Shown: one piece after another, positions 16,075-25,635 of the stretch
How the letters are laid out: the number at the start of each line of letters is the position of its first letter
How positions within the stretch are numbered: position 1 is the stretch's first letter
NCBI GenBank assembly: GCA_022821265.1
Contig: JAJEDW010000076.1
Span: 1 to 49,106, forward strand
Length of the DNA stretch: 49,106 nt
Source of the DNA: Acidobacteriota bacterium
Lineage (GTDB): Bacteria; Acidobacteriota; Terriglobia; 20CM-2-55-15
Direction of reading: 5' to 3'
Made by a program: the position numbers and the translations under genes
Notes under the pieces: model-generated
What the model was told of the DNA's origin: nothing
What the model saw: the letters and a program-made list of their open reading frames with translations, nothing else
The model's database searches: none

Positions 16075-18651
16075 ATGCGAGCACATGGTCGTCTGTTCGT
16101 TTCACTGCTTTTTGCGGCCTTTTTCTTCCTCGGCGGACATGCCGTCGTCGAGGCTCAGGAAGCGGTCAACAGCGGGCTCTGGTCCGATCCGGCCACCTGG
16201 TCCGACAGGGAGGCGCCGGGCGAAGGCGACGCCGTCACCATTGGAGAAGGCATTGAAGTTGTCCTCGACGTCAGTCCGCCGCCGCTGCGAAGTATCAGGC
16301 TCAACGGCAAACTGAGCTTCGCGGACGATAGAGATCTTGAACTGACCACCGAGTGGATCCTGATGCGCGGGGAGTTGGAGATTGGCACCGAAGCCGCCCC
16401 CCATACGCGCAATGCGACCATTACCCTGACCAATAACGTCCCCGATGAGAACATCGAGGAAATGGGTGACCGCGGGATCATGATCATGGGCGGAACCCTG
16501 AGCCTGCACGGCGATCGGGAAAACGCCTGGACCAAGTTGGTCGAAACGGCCGAGGCGGGCAGCACCCGGATCGAAGTCCTGGACGCGAGAGAGTGGCGAG
16601 TCGGCGACGAAATTGTCCTGGCGTCGACGGATTTCAATCCCCGGCAGGCCGAGACGCACCACATTGCCGCGATCAGCGGAAACACCGTGACGCTCGATCA
16701 GCCGCTTGAATACATGCATTTCGGCGAGATCACCTTCGACGTCGATCAACGCGGCGAAGTCGGGTTGCTGACGCGCAATATCAAGGTTCAGGCTTCCGCC
16801 GACGCCGAAGACTCGTACCTGGGCGGGCATATCATGGCGATGGACGGGAGCACGATGAATGTAGCCGGCATCGAGTTGACTCGAATGGGTCAGCATCTGG
16901 AGCTCGCCCGGTACCCGATCCACTGGCATATCAACGGCGACGTGGAGGGGCAGTACATCAAGAACTCCGCGATTCACGACACGTTCAACCGCTGCGTGAC
17001 CATTCATGGCACGGATAATCTGCTGGTCGAAAACAACGTCACGTACAACACGGTGGGGCACTGCTTCTTCATGGAAGACGGCATCGAGTCGGGCAACCGT
17101 CTCGTTCGCAACCTGGGGATCCAGACCAAGTGTCATCCGACCCTGCCGTGTGTCCCGACCATCCTCGCCGCGGCCGGCGAGACCAGAACGGGAACGAATG
17201 GCCAGGCCTCCGAGGACGTCCTGATTCCATCGGACAACACGGCGTCGACCTACTGGATCACCAATCCGGACAACATCTACATCGACAACGTTGCCGCGGG
17301 TTCCGATTCGACAGGTTTCTGGATGTCGTTACCGGAGCACCCGGTCGGCGCGTTTGAAGGCACGGAGATCAGCCTGAATACCTGGCCGCGTCGAACTCAT
17401 TTCCGCGAATTCAGGGGCAACGTCGCCCACTCCAACTACGACGGGTTCATGTTCGACCGAAATATCGCGCCCGATGGCACTTTCGGGGTGACCGGCAGCT
17501 CGCATACCGGCCTTGAAGATCCCGCGGACCCGGACAGCACGGCGCTGGAATCGGTCTTCGAGGACCTTACCACCTACAAGAACCGCAATGGCGGCATCTG
17601 GGGCCGCGGTGAGATGCACGTATTCAGGAACGTGAGGTTCGCCGACAACGCCATGGGCTTCACTCACGCGTCCGGCGCATTCGGTCGTTACGAATTCACG
17701 TCAAAGGTCGTGGACTCACTGTTCGTCGGCGAAACCGGGAACGTCGGCAACCCCAGAACTCCGGAGGAGATCGCTTACGGCCGCAGCTTGCCGAAGCCCG
17801 AATTGCCGGATTTCCCGATCCGCGGCTACGAGTACTACGATTACCGTCATGACGTCGAGAACACGACCTTCGTGAATTACGAGGACAACGCCACCCGCAT
17901 GACGGGCGCCATCTCCAACCTGCTGTACAGCAGCTTCGGGGTCAGCACCAACAACGCCTTCGAGGGCCTGGAATTCGTCGACGCCAAGCCGGTGTATTTC
18001 CCGCCGATGGAGAGGAGATGGGGCAACGACAATGGAGGCAGTCGGTCCTACACGACCGCGGCGTACCGCGACAGGGACGGCTCGCTCGGCCGTGGCCCCG
18101 ATTCCTACGTTCTCATCCATGACGGCGTCAACGACAGTATCGCGGTCGACACGGAAGCCTGCGATATCCATGAGTCGTGGAACGCGGCCGTGTGCGAGGG
18201 CGATGTCGGACGCCTGACTGTCGGCGGTGGCGGCGCCGGCGGTCGAGGCGCTTTCGGCGGTCGAGGCCGAGGTTTCGGCGGTCGAGGCGGGTTCGGCGGT
18301 CGAGGCGGCGGCGCTGCCGCCGAGCCGGTCATACTCAGCCGTAATGGCCGGGAGTACGACACGACCACCACCAACGTACGAGCCGGAACCGAGATCACGG
18401 TGACCACCGAAAGGCCGGACGTGACCCTCACCCTCCGTGAGATGGATGAAGGCTCCTGGGTGATTTTCGAGCTGCCGGGATTCACCACCGCGGCTTCGGG
18501 TGCTCGGCAAGACAGCCTGGATGCGCTGCGCATGGCCGGCGACACCTCGTACTTCCAGGACCCGGACGCGCTCTGGGTCAAGGTTGTCTCCAACGGTGAC
18601 ATCGGCACCGGCGCCCCCGGTGGCGGAACCAGCATCGACGTCAGCAGGTAG
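16075..18651 (+). CDS. Exported G8-domain / parallel beta-helix protein resembling CEMIP/TMEM2
   Basis: 858 residues with a Sec signal peptide (FVSLLFAAFFFLGG..., cut near VEAQ). A G8 domain follows at about 33-150 (SGLWSDPATWSDREAPGEGD, then alternating G-x-L strands). Next comes a parallel beta-helix with blocks close to those I recall in animal CEMIP (KIAA1199) and TMEM2: RYPIHWHINGDV, AIHDTFNRCVTIHG, YNTVGHCFFMEDG and DSTGFWMSLPEHPVG. CEMIP and TMEM2 are linked to hyaluronan degradation; whether this protein cuts a glycan is inference. A Gly/Arg-rich low-complexity linker at 717-747 separates the helix from a C-terminal beta domain (about 750-858). Only a GGGGG lies before the ATG. Base composition is mixed and lower than neighbours in places (35/60 G+C at 16441-16500), possibly from transfer. 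The downstream glnS is convergent. Confidence 0.87.
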   Translation: MRAHGRLFVSLLFAAFFFLGGHAVVEAQEAVNSGLWSDPATWSDREAPGEGDAVTIGEGIEVVLDVSPPPLRSIRLNGKLSFADDRDLELTTEWILMRGELEIGTEAAPHTRNATITLTNNVPDENIEEMGDRGIMIMGGTLSLHGDRENAWTKLVETAEAGSTRIEVLDAREWRVGDEIVLASTDFNPRQAETHHIAAISGNTVTLDQPLEYMHFGEITFDVDQRGEVGLLTRNIKVQASADAEDSYLGGHIMAMDGSTMNVAGIELTRMGQHLELARYPIHWHINGDVEGQYIKNSAIHDTFNRCVTIHGTDNLLVENNVTYNTVGHCFFMEDGIESGNRLVRNLGIQTKCHPTLPCVPTILAAAGETRTGTNGQASEDVLIPSDNTASTYWITNPDNIYIDNVAAGSDSTGFWMSLPEHPVGAFEGTEISLNTWPRRTHFREFRGNVAHSNYDGFMFDRNIAPDGTFGVTGSSHTGLEDPADPDSTALESVFEDLTTYKNRNGGIWGRGEMHVFRNVRFADNAMGFTHASGAFGRYEFTSKVVDSLFVGETGNVGNPRTPEEIAYGRSLPKPELPDFPIRGYEYYDYRHDVENTTFVNYEDNATRMTGAISNLLYSSFGVSTNNAFEGLEFVDAKPVYFPPMERRWGNDNGGSRSYTTAAYRDRDGSLGRGPDSYVLIHDGVNDSIAVDTEACDIHESWNAAVCEGDVGRLTVGGGGAGGRGAFGGRGRGFGGRGGFGGRGGGAAAEPVILSRNGREYDTTTTNVRAGTEITVTTERPDVTLTLREMDEGSWVIFELPGFTTAASGARQDSLDALRMAGDTSYFQDPDALWVKVVSNGDIGTGAPGGGTSIDVSR
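18223..18315 (+). repeat. Tandem Gly/Arg-rich coding repeat in the G8-domain gene
   Basis: Four near-identical copies of a core GGCGGTCGAGG unit lie in 18223-18315, encoding FGGRG-type repeats (residues about 717-747). Such repeats can expand or contract by slippage. The linker is probably flexible and extracellular. Confidence 0.8.
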
Positions 18652-18790
18652 GTTCAACCCGCTGCATGGCTCGCCCGCGTTTCTCGCCGGGCGTGCTGTA
18701 CGTAGCCTCCGCCGAGATGTTCCATCGACGTAGAGGCAGTACGATCCGGAATGCGATGTTCGCGCGCCGACGCCCTCCCGGCCGGAGTCT

Positions 18791-20509
18791 TCAGCGCCCC
18801 GCCGACGCCAGCGACCGTTCGATCCGGGCCCAGGCGTCCCGCAACGTCACCGTGCGGTTGAAGACCGGCCGCTCCGGCGTGGAATCGGGATCGGCGACGA
18901 AATAGCCGACGCGTTCGAACTGGAAGCGCTCTCCGGGTGAGGGCGCCCCCAGCGCCGGTTCCACCCGGCACCCCTTGCGCACCTCGAGCGAATCCGGGTT
19001 GAGGTAGGCCACGTAGCCGTCGCCGGGCTCCTCGTCGGGGGCTTCCTTCGTGAACAGCCGGTCGTAGAGCCGGACCTCCGCCTCGACGGCGTGGGGCGCC
19101 GACACCCAGTGCAACGTCGACTTGACGCGCCGTCCGTCGGGCGCCGAGCCGCCCCGCGTCGCCGGATCGTACGTGCAGCGCAGTTCCACCACCTCGCCCG
19201 ACTCGTCCCGGACGACGCCGGTGCACGTGATGAAGTAGGCGTAGCGCAGCCGCACCTCGCGCCCGGGGGCCAGACGGAAGAACTTCCTCGGCGGGTCTTC
19301 GCGGAAATCCCCGCGTTCGATGTACAGGACGCGCGAGAACGGGACTTTCCGCGTTCCCATGGCCGCGTCCTCGGGGTTGTTGATCGCGTCCAGCTCCTCG
19401 GTCCGGTCTTCCGGATAGTTCTCGATGACCACCCGGATCGGATCCAGCACCGCCATCGCGCGCGGCGCCGTTCGGTTGAGGTCCTCGCGGACGGCGTGCT
19501 CGAGCTGCGCCACGTCGACCGTGCTGTTGCGCTTCGCGATGCCGATCTGGTCGCAGAACGCCCGAATCGATTCAGGCGTGTAACCCCTCCGGCGAAGGCC
19601 GCCGAGCGTCGGCAACCGCGGATCGTCCCACCCGTCGACGTGGGCGTTCCGCACCAACTGGAGCAGCTTGCGCTTGCTCATGACCGTGTAGGTCAGGTTC
19701 AGCCGAGCGAACTCGATCTGCTGCGGATGGCACTCCACGTCCAGCTCGTCCAGGAACCAGTCGTAGAGCGGACGGTGGTCCTCGAACTCGAGCGAGCACA
19801 GCGAGTGCGTGATGCCTTCCATGGAATCCGACAGGCAGTGGGTGAAGTCGTACATCGGATAGATGCACCACCGATCGCCGGCTCGATAGTGCGACGCGTG
19901 CCGGATGCGGTAGATGGTCGGATCGCGCATGTTGACGTTGCCCGACGCCATGTCGATCCGGGCCCGCAGCACGTGCTCCCCGTCGGCGAACTCGCCGTCG
20001 CGCATGCGTTGGAACAGGTCGAGGCTCTCCTCGACCGGCCGGTTCCGGTACGGGCTGTCCCGGCCGGGCGCGGTCAACGTCCCCCGGTATTCCCGGATCT
20101 CGTCGGCGGTCAGGCTGCAGACGTAGGCCTTGCCCATCCGGATCAACCGGACGGCGAAGTCGTACAGGGCTTCGAAATAGTCGGACGCGTAGAAGAGGCC
20201 GTCCCACTCGAAGCCCAGCCATCGGATGTCCCGCTGGATGGCCTCCTCGTACTCGACTTCCTCCTTCGTCGGGTTCGTGTCGTCGAAACGGAGGTTGCAG
20301 CTTCCGCCGTACTCGTTCGCAACGCTGAAGTTCAGGCAGATCGCCTTGGCGTGGCCGATGTGCAGATAGCCGTTGGGCTCGGGAGGGAAGCGCGTGGCCA
20401 CCCGCCCGCCGTTCCTGCCTCCGGCGACGTCGCCGCGGACGCGGGCGCGAATGAAATCGTCAGGTTTGTCGGCGGAGCCCCTGTCGGCGGGGCGGGAGCC
20501 CTGGGTCAT
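18791..20509 (-). CDS. glnS: Glutamine--tRNA ligase
   Basis: Class I glutaminyl-tRNA synthetase, 572 residues, close to the E. coli enzyme in length. It shows [18 protein letters not shown] with the HIGH motif at 50-53, [21 protein letters not shown], and the KMSKS-equivalent VMSKRK around 276-281. The C-terminal anticodon-binding beta-barrels are present ([32 protein letters not shown]). It charges tRNA-Gln directly, so the organism need not rely on GatCAB for Gln-tRNA. It begins 9 bp after the stop of the oxidoreductase beta gene on the same strand and is likely in the same transcript. Its C-terminal end converges with the G8 gene. Confidence 0.98.
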   Translation of the reverse strand: MTQGSRPADRGSADKPDDFIRARVRGDVAGGRNGGRVATRFPPEPNGYLHIGHAKAICLNFSVANEYGGSCNLRFDDTNPTKEEVEYEEAIQRDIRWLGFEWDGLFYASDYFEALYDFAVRLIRMGKAYVCSLTADEIREYRGTLTAPGRDSPYRNRPVEESLDLFQRMRDGEFADGEHVLRARIDMASGNVNMRDPTIYRIRHASHYRAGDRWCIYPMYDFTHCLSDSMEGITHSLCSLEFEDHRPLYDWFLDELDVECHPQQIEFARLNLTYTVMSKRKLLQLVRNAHVDGWDDPRLPTLGGLRRRGYTPESIRAFCDQIGIAKRNSTVDVAQLEHAVREDLNRTAPRAMAVLDPIRVVIENYPEDRTEELDAINNPEDAAMGTRKVPFSRVLYIERGDFREDPPRKFFRLAPGREVRLRYAYFITCTGVVRDESGEVVELRCTYDPATRGGSAPDGRRVKSTLHWVSAPHAVEAEVRLYDRLFTKEAPDEEPGDGYVAYLNPDSLEVRKGCRVEPALGAPSPGERFQFERVGYFVADPDSTPERPVFNRTVTLRDAWARIERSLASAGR

Positions 20510-20518
20510 CGTGTCCGG

Positions 20519-22114
20519 CTAGTCGACGATGCCCGCGAGTTCCTGCAGCAGTTGCCAGTTCTCGAGCCGTTCGTCCCGGGACGCCTCCATGGTCGGAGAC
20601 GGGTTGCCTTCCTTGTCGAAGTGCTTGGCGAACCGCCCTTCGGTCCGGGCGAAGGTGATGAAGTCGACCGGCTCCTTGGTCTTGGGGTGTATATACCAGT
20701 CGTTCTTGACCTGCGGGTTCCCCGTCAGGCTCAGCCGTTCCTTGAACCGGGAGCCTTTTCGCGGGTCGTAGATGAAGACGGGGAACGTGCGGGAGTCCGC
20801 GGCCAGCTTCGCCTGGTGCATGGCCATGTTGTCGCCGACTCCGTGCTCGGGCTGGCAGGTCGTGAACACGTTGATGATCGCCGGGCCGGGGTACTCGTTG
20901 GCCTCCATCACCGCCTTGTAGAAGTGATTGGTGTGCGCGCACGTCGTCTGGGCCACGTAGACGTCCTTGTGCATCATGGCGATATTGGACAGTTCCTTGC
21001 GGTGCTCGGCCTTGCCCGGGACCGCCTTGCCGTGGGCGCTCATCTTGGCTTCCTGGCCCATGAACGAGCTGGTCGAGGTCTGTCCGCCCGTGTTCGAGTA
21101 CACCTGGGTGTCGAGCACGAGGACGTTGATGTCCATGCCGGAGGCGAACATGCGGGACAGGGACTGGAATCCGATATCCAGCATCGCGCCGTCGCCGCCG
21201 ATGACCCACAGTTTCTTGTCGCTCCAGCCCAACTGGTCCCAACGGGCGCGTACGCCCATGGCGTCGGCGGGCGCGTTCTCGAACAGCGAGTTCGTCCAGG
21301 AGACGGCGTAGGGGTTGTAGGGGTACGTCGACGTGTAGACCGTGTTGCACCCTGTCGCCGCGACGATGCCGATGTTCTCCTGGCCGTAGACGAAGCCGGT
21401 GGCCGCCAGCATCATGCGCAACGCCGTGGCTTCGCCGCAGCCCATGCAGGAACCGGCGCCTCCCACGTACAGGAGCGAGCGCTCGGCGAGCATCATGTCC
21501 GCCAGCGCCCGTTCGTTGATGAACTTGTCCGGAGTCGGCGGCAGCTCGTTGTAGAACTTCCACGCGCGCTGGTACCAGCCGAGGTTCTCGTCGTCCTTCC
21601 GGATCATCTTCAGCGCGTCGTGGTCGCCGCAGGCGTCCACGCATTCCGCGCATCCCTTGCACTTGGTCGGGTCGATGAAGATGCCGAACTTGCCCCCGCC
21701 CACGCCCTTCTTCTCGAGCACCTTGAAGTACTTGTTCGTGATCGCCCACTGGGCGCCCATCGACTCGCGCTCGCCGGCGTCATCGATCGCGCCGAGGTGC
21801 TCGTCGAGCACGTCCGGCTCGACCGCCTTCCCCAGGATCGCCGTGTCCGGGCACTGCGTCACGCAATCCATGCAGCCGACGCAGTTGTCGGAGTTCAACT
21901 CGGGAATGTCGGGCGCGATGTAGCTGAAATCGCGCAGCGCGCCCGTGTTGGCGGGGATGACGCTCCGGGCCACCTGGTCGTCGGCCACCAGGCCCTTCTC
22001 GGCCGTCCCGTCGTTGTAGGCGCCCACGACCCGGTCGTTGAAGTCGTCGAAGTCGACGACGTTCAGGCGGATGTCCTCGCGGAGCCTCTCGACTTCCGGT
22101 TCCAGCGCTTTCAT
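20519..22114 (-). CDS. Pyruvate:ferredoxin oxidoreductase chain with ferredoxin and TPP domains (delta-beta fusion)
   Basis: 531 residues. The N-terminal third is a two-cluster ferredoxin domain: Cys78, 81, 84, 88 (CVGCMDCVTQCP) and Cys152, 155, 158, 162 (CKGCAECVDACG). The rest is the TPP-binding beta domain with SCMGCGEATALRM, VAATGCNTVYTS, VIGGDGAMLDIG (the GDG...N TPP motif region) and VYSNTGGQTSTSS. Cysteines in CMGC, ATGCN and QTTCAHTNH correspond to the proximal 4Fe-4S ligands of NifJ-type enzymes. The order matches the C-terminal half of single-chain NifJ. With the upstream gene it should oxidise pyruvate to acetyl-CoA and CO2, reducing ferredoxin; another 2-oxoacid is possible. Cytoplasmic and oxygen-sensitive. 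The gap to the upstream partner is 53 bp. Confidence 0.94.
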   Translation of the reverse strand: MKALEPEVERLREDIRLNVVDFDDFNDRVVGAYNDGTAEKGLVADDQVARSVIPANTGALRDFSYIAPDIPELNSDNCVGCMDCVTQCPDTAILGKAVEPDVLDEHLGAIDDAGERESMGAQWAITNKYFKVLEKKGVGGGKFGIFIDPTKCKGCAECVDACGDHDALKMIRKDDENLGWYQRAWKFYNELPPTPDKFINERALADMMLAERSLLYVGGAGSCMGCGEATALRMMLAATGFVYGQENIGIVAATGCNTVYTSTYPYNPYAVSWTNSLFENAPADAMGVRARWDQLGWSDKKLWVIGGDGAMLDIGFQSLSRMFASGMDINVLVLDTQVYSNTGGQTSTSSFMGQEAKMSAHGKAVPGKAEHRKELSNIAMMHKDVYVAQTTCAHTNHFYKAVMEANEYPGPAIINVFTTCQPEHGVGDNMAMHQAKLAADSRTFPVFIYDPRKGSRFKERLSLTGNPQVKNDWYIHPKTKEPVDFITFARTEGRFAKHFDKEGNPSPTMEASRDERLENWQLLQELAGIVD

Positions 22115-22167
22115 ATCAGACCTCGCTTCCTTCGACGGACTCGCTCCGTTGGGCGAATCGACGGCGG

Positions 22168-24180
22168 CTAAACGGCGACGCCGTCGGCCTCGGCCGTGGC
22201 CCGCATGACCGCGCGGGGCACTTCGAGGACCTCGTGGTAGCCGCGCGACACGGCCTGGAGGTTGTCCTGGACGACCTGTTCCCCGCGCTTTCCGAAGTAC
22301 TTCCGCAGCGCTTTCTCGACGCCTTCGAAGAGCCGGTCCTCGCCGATGCCGGACTCGGCCTGCAGCGGGGTCACCCGCAGGAAGACCCCCAGCAGAACGA
22401 TTCCCTGCATGCGCTGCTGCAGGTCGGCAAGCGACGACACGTCCTTGGCGATCTGGACCGTGTCGAGCGCGAACAGCCGGGCGTTCTTCTGCAGCATGAA
22501 CGCGCGCGCCCAGGACGGCACCGCGTTCCAGATCTTCTCGGGATCGCTCTGATGGCTCTGGACGAAGACCATGCCGTTGTCGGAAAGTCCCATCAGCGGG
22601 TTTTCCAGGTTGAACGCGTTGACGTCGTTCAACGGGATGAACTCGACGTCCTCCAGCTCGGAATGGACCCGGATGTGTTCCTTGGCGATGGTCAGATAGT
22701 AGGTGGTCGGGAGGCCCTTCTTTTCGGATCCGTACTTGGGATAAGCCTGCACGTCCATCCCGAAGACTTCCCCGGCGATGGTCGCGATCACCTTGTTCGT
22801 CGTGACCGACCCGTAGCCGCCGACCGAGTGCCCGCGCATCGAAAAAGACCCGGGCGATCGTACGTCCGGGTCCTCGGTGATCTCGAGCGCCGTCTCATGC
22901 TTGATTCCCAACGAGAAGTAGTGGCGCGGGCTTTCGCTGAGCATGTTGCGCATTACCGCGAGGAAATCGCCGGAACGCACGTCCCGGCTCCCCAATCCGG
23001 CCGAACCTCCGTAGAAGCGCGGCATCCCGCTGATAGCGGGGTAGCCGGGCGTACCCGCGGCCGCGTCCGCGAAGCCCGACTTGATCTCCAGAAGGAACGG
23101 GTTCGAGGCCATCATCGGGATGTCGAGGCGCTCGAGCACCGTGACGGCCTGGACATGGCGAAGGGCTTCGACGATCTCGATGGCCGGGAAGGGGCGGTAG
23201 CAGGTGATGTGCAGCAGGCCGACCTTCCAGCCGAACTTCTCGCGCATGTAGTCGACGGCGGCCTCGGCGGTCTCCATCATGCAACCCGACCCGACGATCG
23301 CGTACTCGGCGTCCTCCAGGCGGTACGGGTGGACGACGTCATACCGACGCCCGGTCATGCGGTAGTACTCGTCCATGACGGCCTTGATCGTGGGCAACAC
23401 CCGGTCGTAGTACTTCCGCTGGGCGATCTTGCCCTTCATGTAGCTGTCCTGGTTCTGCACGACGCCGGACATGACCGGAACGCGGGGGTCCATCAGGTTG
23501 CGTATCTTGTCCTGGGGGTCACCGACGAACTGCTTCATGAATTCCGGCTCGGGCAGCCGGACGTTCTCGATGGTGTGCGTCGTGAGAAAGCCGTCCTGGA
23601 CGTTGAGGAACGGCGTCTCGGTATCCTCGGCCGCGCGGCGCGAGATCAGCGCCAGATCGCCGGCTTCCTGGGCGTTGCGCCCGAACAGCACGCCCCATCC
23701 GCAGTCGGCCACGCAGTAGATGTCGTCGTGACCGGCGTGGACGTTGAGCGAATGCGAGGTGATCGCCCGGGCTCCGATGTGAAACACGATCGGCAGACGC
23801 TTCCCCGAAATCGTGTAGAGCACCTCCTTCATCAGAACCAGCCCCTGCCCGGACGTGAAGTTCGTCACGCGGCCCCCGGCGACGGCGAACCCCTCGCAGG
23901 TGGTGGCGGCGCTGTGCTCGGACTCGGGTTCGATGAAGGCCAGCCGTTTCCCCCAGAGGTTGTCCTTCCCGTTGGAAACGGCGATCTGGTAACCGCTGCC
24001 CATGGTCGTGGACGACGTGATCGGGTAGGCGCAGGCGCCTTCCGTTATCTGAGTCTCGACCCAGACGACCATGCCCGCTCCGTCGGCCGTGGTCGGAATA
24101 CCCGGGAACGGCGCGCGGGACTCGCCGGCGGCTTCGCCGGGCTGGGCGCCCGGCACTCGGACATTCAGAGTCGAACTCAT
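22168..24180 (-). CDS. Pyruvate:ferredoxin oxidoreductase chain with alpha and gamma domains
   Basis: 670 residues, partner of the gene at 20519-22114. The N-terminal pyrimidine-binding (alpha) domain contains ITEGACAYPITSSTTMG, a variant of the YPITPSS signature, and ATTCEGFAVAGGRVTNFTSGQG. Domain II follows (GSGCMMETAEAAVDYM, VGLLHITCYRPFP, VTVLERLDIPM). From about residue 450 comes the gamma domain (FSMRGHSVGGYGSVTTNKVIA, where G-H-S-V-G-G-x-G is typical), ending in VLLGVFLRVTPL. Together the two chains make up the content of one NifJ polypeptide cut in two. A short Ala/Gly/Pro-rich N-terminal extension of about 30 residues is unusual. The gene begins the operon alpha-gamma / delta-beta / glnS. 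Confidence 0.93.
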   Translation of the reverse strand: MSSTLNVRVPGAQPGEAAGESRAPFPGIPTTADGAGMVVWVETQITEGACAYPITSSTTMGSGYQIAVSNGKDNLWGKRLAFIEPESEHSAATTCEGFAVAGGRVTNFTSGQGLVLMKEVLYTISGKRLPIVFHIGARAITSHSLNVHAGHDDIYCVADCGWGVLFGRNAQEAGDLALISRRAAEDTETPFLNVQDGFLTTHTIENVRLPEPEFMKQFVGDPQDKIRNLMDPRVPVMSGVVQNQDSYMKGKIAQRKYYDRVLPTIKAVMDEYYRMTGRRYDVVHPYRLEDAEYAIVGSGCMMETAEAAVDYMREKFGWKVGLLHITCYRPFPAIEIVEALRHVQAVTVLERLDIPMMASNPFLLEIKSGFADAAAGTPGYPAISGMPRFYGGSAGLGSRDVRSGDFLAVMRNMLSESPRHYFSLGIKHETALEITEDPDVRSPGSFSMRGHSVGGYGSVTTNKVIATIAGEVFGMDVQAYPKYGSEKKGLPTTYYLTIAKEHIRVHSELEDVEFIPLNDVNAFNLENPLMGLSDNGMVFVQSHQSDPEKIWNAVPSWARAFMLQKNARLFALDTVQIAKDVSSLADLQQRMQGIVLLGVFLRVTPLQAESGIGEDRLFEGVEKALRKYFGKRGEQVVQDNLQAVSRGYHEVLEVPRAVMRATAEADGVAV

Positions 24181-24396
24181 CGGAATGCCTCCCTCCCGAT
24201 CACGCGTGTGCAGATCGCAAGAACTAGAAGCTTACCAGATTCCGCGTGCGGGTGTCATCCCGGGGCGACCCATCGGACGGCGCCAGGAATCGACCGAAAT
24301 AATTGTGCGCGCGAGACTTGCGCCGACGCGGGCCCCACGCTCTCCCGCGCTGACCGGGGCGGCGGCGGACTCGGTCCGGACTCGCCGGCCATGTGC

Positions 24397-25635
24397 CTAC
24401 CCGAACAGCAGGAAGCAGATCAGGGCGCCCGCCACGGTCATGGACAACCCCCACGCCAGCAACTGGTTGAAGAGCTTCCGGCTCTCCGGCCCCGCGGCCG
24501 CGCCGGCGACGCAGAGCGCTCCGATCGTCGACAACGGCGAGACGTCGACCAGGTGGCCGCCGACGTTCATCGTCATGGCCAGCGCCTCGGCCATGCCCCC
24601 GCCCAGGTTCTCGTCGAGTCCCGGAACGATCGGCAGAAACGCCGGCAGGACGACTCCCGACGTGCTGGAATACGCCGATATCAACCCGACCGTCGCGGCC
24701 AGGAAGGGAATGATCGTCGACTGGGACGTGATCGACGTCAGCATGTCCACGAAGAGGTCCATTCCCGCGGTCATCTCCAACAGGTTGATCAGGACGGTCA
24801 CGCCGCACACCAGCATGATCGTGCCCCAGGGCATCCGCCGGATGGCCTCGTCCGTGTTCGTCGCACCGAGCAGCCCGAGCACGACCGCGGCGGCGAACGC
24901 GCCCATGCCCACGTGGATGTCGCGAAAAACGACGCCGGCGATCAGCATGCCGATCAACACGAGGGTCAGGACCTGCTTCCGGTCCAGGGGCTCGACGGCC
25001 TCGCCCGATTCGGCGACGCGATCCCTGCGCGCCAGGAGGCGCCAACCGCCGAAGACGAGATAGCCCGTGAAGGCGACGATGGCGTGTGCAAGGAAGTTGT
25101 ACAGCCAGGACTGGATCTCGAGCCCGCCCAGCCCGATACGCTCCATGACCCCGGACACGATGATGCCGGTCGGCGCAATCGGCGACAACGAGCCGGAATT
25201 CGCGCCGTTGCCCACCATGATGGCCATCAGGAACAACGGAACGTGCATGCGGACGGCCGTCGCCATCGCCATCGGCGCCAGCAGACCCGCGGTGGCGATG
25301 TTCCCCGGCCCCATCGACGCCAGCCCGCCGCCCAGGAAGAAGTACAGGATGGGCACCACGCCCACCCGTCCCCGGCACAGCCGGACCGCGTGCCGGGCCA
25401 CCTTCTCGAGCGTCCCGTTGGCCTGCGCGCCGCTGAATAGCAGCGTGACGCCGGCGAGCGTCATGAACAGGTTGACGGGGAACCCCCCGATGATCTCCGA
25501 CACCGGGAAGCCGCCCAGATAGACGCCGATGAACCATGCCAGGGCGATCGACAGCAGGCCGACGTTCAGCGATGTCGTGATGCTGAGCGTCACGGCCAGG
25601 GCCAGGGCCATCAAGGTCAAGACTCCCAGGTTCAT
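24397..25635 (-). CDS. MatC/SLC13-like carboxylate permease
   Basis: 412-residue integral membrane protein with about ten to twelve hydrophobic segments. The N-terminus (LGVLTLMALALAVTLSITTS, AWFIGVYLGG, GFPVNLFMTLAGVTLLF) matches the dicarboxylate carrier MatC N-terminal family within the ion transporter superfamily. Repeated features are GNGANSGSLSPIAPTGIIV and, in the second half, AYSSTSGVVLPAFLPIVPGL, i.e. the paired hairpin-loop motifs of SLC13/DcuC/ArsB-type carriers. It probably imports an organic acid or amino-acid-derived carboxylate. The ATG 25635 overlaps the stop of the upstream aldolase-like gene (ATGA), so transport is probably coupled to that enzyme. Confidence 0.85.
   Translation of the reverse strand: MNLGVLTLMALALAVTLSITTSLNVGLLSIALAWFIGVYLGGFPVSEIIGGFPVNLFMTLAGVTLLFSGAQANGTLEKVARHAVRLCRGRVGVVPILYFFLGGGLASMGPGNIATAGLLAPMAMATAVRMHVPLFLMAIMVGNGANSGSLSPIAPTGIIVSGVMERIGLGGLEIQSWLYNFLAHAIVAFTGYLVFGGWRLLARRDRVAESGEAVEPLDRKQVLTLVLIGMLIAGVVFRDIHVGMGAFAAAVVLGLLGATNTDEAIRRMPWGTIMLVCGVTVLINLLEMTAGMDLFVDMLTSITSQSTIIPFLAATVGLISAYSSTSGVVLPAFLPIVPGLDENLGGGMAEALAMTMNVGGHLVDVSPLSTIGALCVAGAAAGPESRKLFNQLLAWGLSMTVAGALICFLLFG

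Noticed and set aside
16075..18651. Pectate-lyase or generic right-handed beta-helix label
   Set aside because: The G8 domain and CEMIP-like motif blocks are more specific.
19091..22171. Long open frame opposite glnS and the oxidoreductase beta gene
   Set aside because: Antisense shadow; the minus-strand genes have clear motifs.
22234..25440. A very long open frame on the plus strand opposite the oxidoreductase and permease genes
   Set aside because: It is antisense to recognisable protein families and is a by-product of high G+C; its product is full of Arg, Asp and His and has no domain.
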